64,000 bases of DNA. Source: Casuarius casuarius. Taxonomy: Eukaryota > Chordata > Aves > Casuariiformes > Casuariidae. The DNA is taken from assembly GCA_003342895.1 (NCBI GenBank), contig PTFA01000415.1, positions 124,001-188,000 on the forward strand. Reading direction: 5' to 3'. The notes under the pieces are model-generated. The model searched no databases. It saw only the letters and a program-made list of their open reading frames with translations, and had not been told where the DNA came from. Below are positions 61,867 to 64,000 of the stretch, one piece after another (position 1 is the first letter of the stretch; each line of letters starts with the position of its first letter). Position numbers and translations under genes: made by a program.

Positions 61867-64000
61867 CTGAACGCAGGATGAGGAGGACACACAAACTTAT
61901 TTTCAGAATTCTTGTCCTAGCAGTAATTCTCTGACTTATTAGGATGACATCTGCAAGAATGTAATGACTTAATCAGAATTTTTCTCTGTCTTAGTCCTAA
62001 ATATATTCAATGCAGGGACCCTGCGCTTTTGTGCACTGTTCAGAACTGGTTTTATGAAGAGTGGCTTTTCAAAACTGAATTAAAACTTGCATGGTCATTC
62101 AGTCATGTCCCAGTACTGCCAGTTGGTGGTCATGACTTGAAAAGCTTAATCTAGGCTGAATTTATATTAATTATTTTAGAATAACAATCTGTATGGGCAG
62201 CTGGCTCCTCTAGTATTTGTCTTGAGGAGTAGGAACAGGGAGAAAGGATCTACCTTAAGGATCCCTTAAACATTTTTTTCCTCATGTATCAGTTTGACTC
62301 ATTTCAGGAGGATCAAAAATGTCATATATTAACTCACAAATTGCCATAAATATGTGAACAAGTGATAGTGCTTGTCCCCAGAATCCACAGAAGATTTTCC
62401 AATTCATTACTTTCATAAACAGTGTTCTATGAAATGTGTGATATTCAAGATAGAATAAAAGTATAAATTTGATATTCCTGTTTGATGCAGGAAAGCTATA
62501 CCTAGAACTTTTTTCTTTAAATACACTCAATTTATCACGGCAGGTTTCAAACAGTTGGAGCAATGTGAGTTTCATCTAAAAAACTAGTATTAAATTTCTC
62601 ATTAATCTCTCGTATAGAGGGAGGAAAAAAATTATACAAAAGTACTTGACTTTTAAAGTCACTTGAGCTTTTAAAATCACTTTTATAAAATGTAATCATT
62701 CCCTTGTGCATCCTCTTTTTCACACATTCAAAATAATTTTTAGAAAATGTTTCCCTTTCATTTTCTTATAACTTTGATCACTATGAATGTTTTGTACATC
62801 ATACAGTGGGAATTGCCATCAATTTTAGATTTTACCATTCATTTCAAAATACTCTTACACTCAGTTTCAGTTGGCATTAATTAGGCCTTTAGGATATTTT
62901 TTGTACTTTAATAATAAGCCAGAATACTTGTTTTTTAAATTATATATGAGCTTTGGAATACAGTATTTTATGATTGTTTTAATGAAGGCTTTGCAAATCT
63001 TCTCTAACATCCTTCTGAATTTACCTAGAAAGTGACTTGAGGGAAAACACTTGTGGTTTTCTTACTGATACTTGTGATGGTTTCTAATGATTCCAAAATG
63101 TGTGTGCTCAATTTGTGTGTTAGAAATTTCTTTGAACTGCAGATCCTATAAACTCTTCCTTCTTGCATATGAAAATGAAGCCATGTGCTATAGCTTTATC
63201 AAGAATTTTCAAAATTCTGGTTTAAAATCCTCACTACCTAAAATCACCAAGAATTTGTCCTAAGAATTTGTAGGGGAATATCTGTCCAGTAGAAAGTAAG
63301 CATTTTTGGCATGGGCATTTCTCAAGATAGTTCCTCACTTGATAGACCTTGCCAGGAATGGAAGGAAGCAGCCGTGAAAAGAAGATTCTGCTTAATGTGC
63401 TGTTTAGACAAGACAGGTAGAAACAGTAACAGCTAGAACTCCTAGTCTATCTGCTAATACAATTTCAATTTGCTAAACCTGTGTATTTTTAATCTATACC
63501 AATATCAGATTGCCAAACAAACTTTCTTTCCTTTCTTTCTGTTAGTATCTTTAAGAATGTGAAGACTGCAAAATCTGGGGGGAATTCAGCGAGTTTTAAT
63601 ACTTGCTCATTTTGACAACTGTTCAGCAAACTCTCTCTTCTTGTCCATTAGTCTGCTAGAGCCTGTTCTTTCCACTGTGCTGCAACACTTCCTACTGTTC
63701 CAACTGATGCGTTAAGGTTTTAATTTTGGTTTTTGTTTTGATCTTTGCCAAAGACTGAGTGTTATTCTCTGTAAGAAGTAAATGTGATTTTGGCCTATTT
63801 GCAAGAATACAGCCAGGAATGCCATTGACAGGATTTATTTTCTGTCTTTGCATCATCTTTGCCGGTGGAACAAGAGAAATTTATGTTGCAATGAGGAAAA
63901 AAATGCCTGGAGCTTTCCGCATCACCTCCACAAGAATCAGATGTATTTCAGGTTTATGTAAGAGGCTGGGGAACCAGAAACTGAACTGTAATCACTGAGC

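Larger units (their letters stand above)
57421..64000. other. AT-rich non-coding stretch to the window end
   Basis: Beyond the repeat at 58832 and the hairpin at 61581, a minus acceptor/donor pair occurs at 58221-58315 (CTCATTTCCACAG and CACAG/GTGAGG). A GC-rich spot with CGCGGC-like words lies at 58960-59060. The final 79-codon plus frame (63759-63998) shows no known family and does not look like an exon with splice sites. Confidence 0.6.

Noticed and set aside
63759..63998. 79-codon frame at the window end as a coding exon
   Set aside because: No clear acceptor before it and no recognised product.
1..64000. CRISPR arrays, operons, tRNA or rRNA genes
   Set aside because: No regularly spaced repeats, no ribosome binding sites and no tRNA or rRNA signatures were seen; the composition and repeats are vertebrate.

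Overview
This is AT-rich vertebrate genomic DNA, and the evidence points to a bird. The clearest marker is a minus-strand CR1 LINE 3' fragment at about 11879-12750, with the wording typical of avian CR1 copies. A second marker is a probable retroviral solo LTR at about 56773-57098, laid out like avian alpharetrovirus/ERVK LTRs. Remnants of old interspersed repeats that I associate with birds, crocodilians and turtles lie near 19495-19570, 57265-57420 and 58832-58919. There are no operons, ribosome binding sites or long uninterrupted reading frames, so bacterial annotation logic does not apply.

I recognise no protein-coding gene, tRNA, rRNA or known small RNA in the 64 kb. The longest ATG-initiated frame is 160 codons (24002-24484, minus) and resembles no family I know. 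The window is best read as a gene desert or the inside of one or more very large introns; the sequence alone cannot separate these.

Layout: 1-11.9 kb is AT-rich unique DNA with homopolymers and two small CpG clusters. CR1 occupies 11.9-12.75 kb, followed by a short GC-richer flank. From 13 to 35.4 kb there is mostly unique sequence with a candidate CTCF site (15.15 kb), GC-richer patches (22.5-22.85 and 24.1-24.47 kb) and two near-perfect palindromes (24.47-24.56 kb). At 35.42-35.68 kb is a small CpG-dense islet with a possible minus-strand terminal exon. From 36.9 to 53 kb lie a purine-rich tract, two N-plus-poly(A) sites, a compound microsatellite, a 40-bp tandem duplication and a pyrimidine-rich tract. 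From 56.7 to 59 kb are the LTR and the old repeat remnants.

Several segments carry both a good splice acceptor and a good donor. The best are 43424-43567 (+), 40032-40187 (-), 20531-20630 (+), 2679-2840 (-), 31696-31821 (-) and 61801-61866 (-). Pseudo-exons of this kind are common by chance in vertebrate introns, so these are leads for an RNA or conservation check and not gene calls. I found no convincing new biological system. The CpG islet and the two best exon candidates are the most worthwhile places to look.
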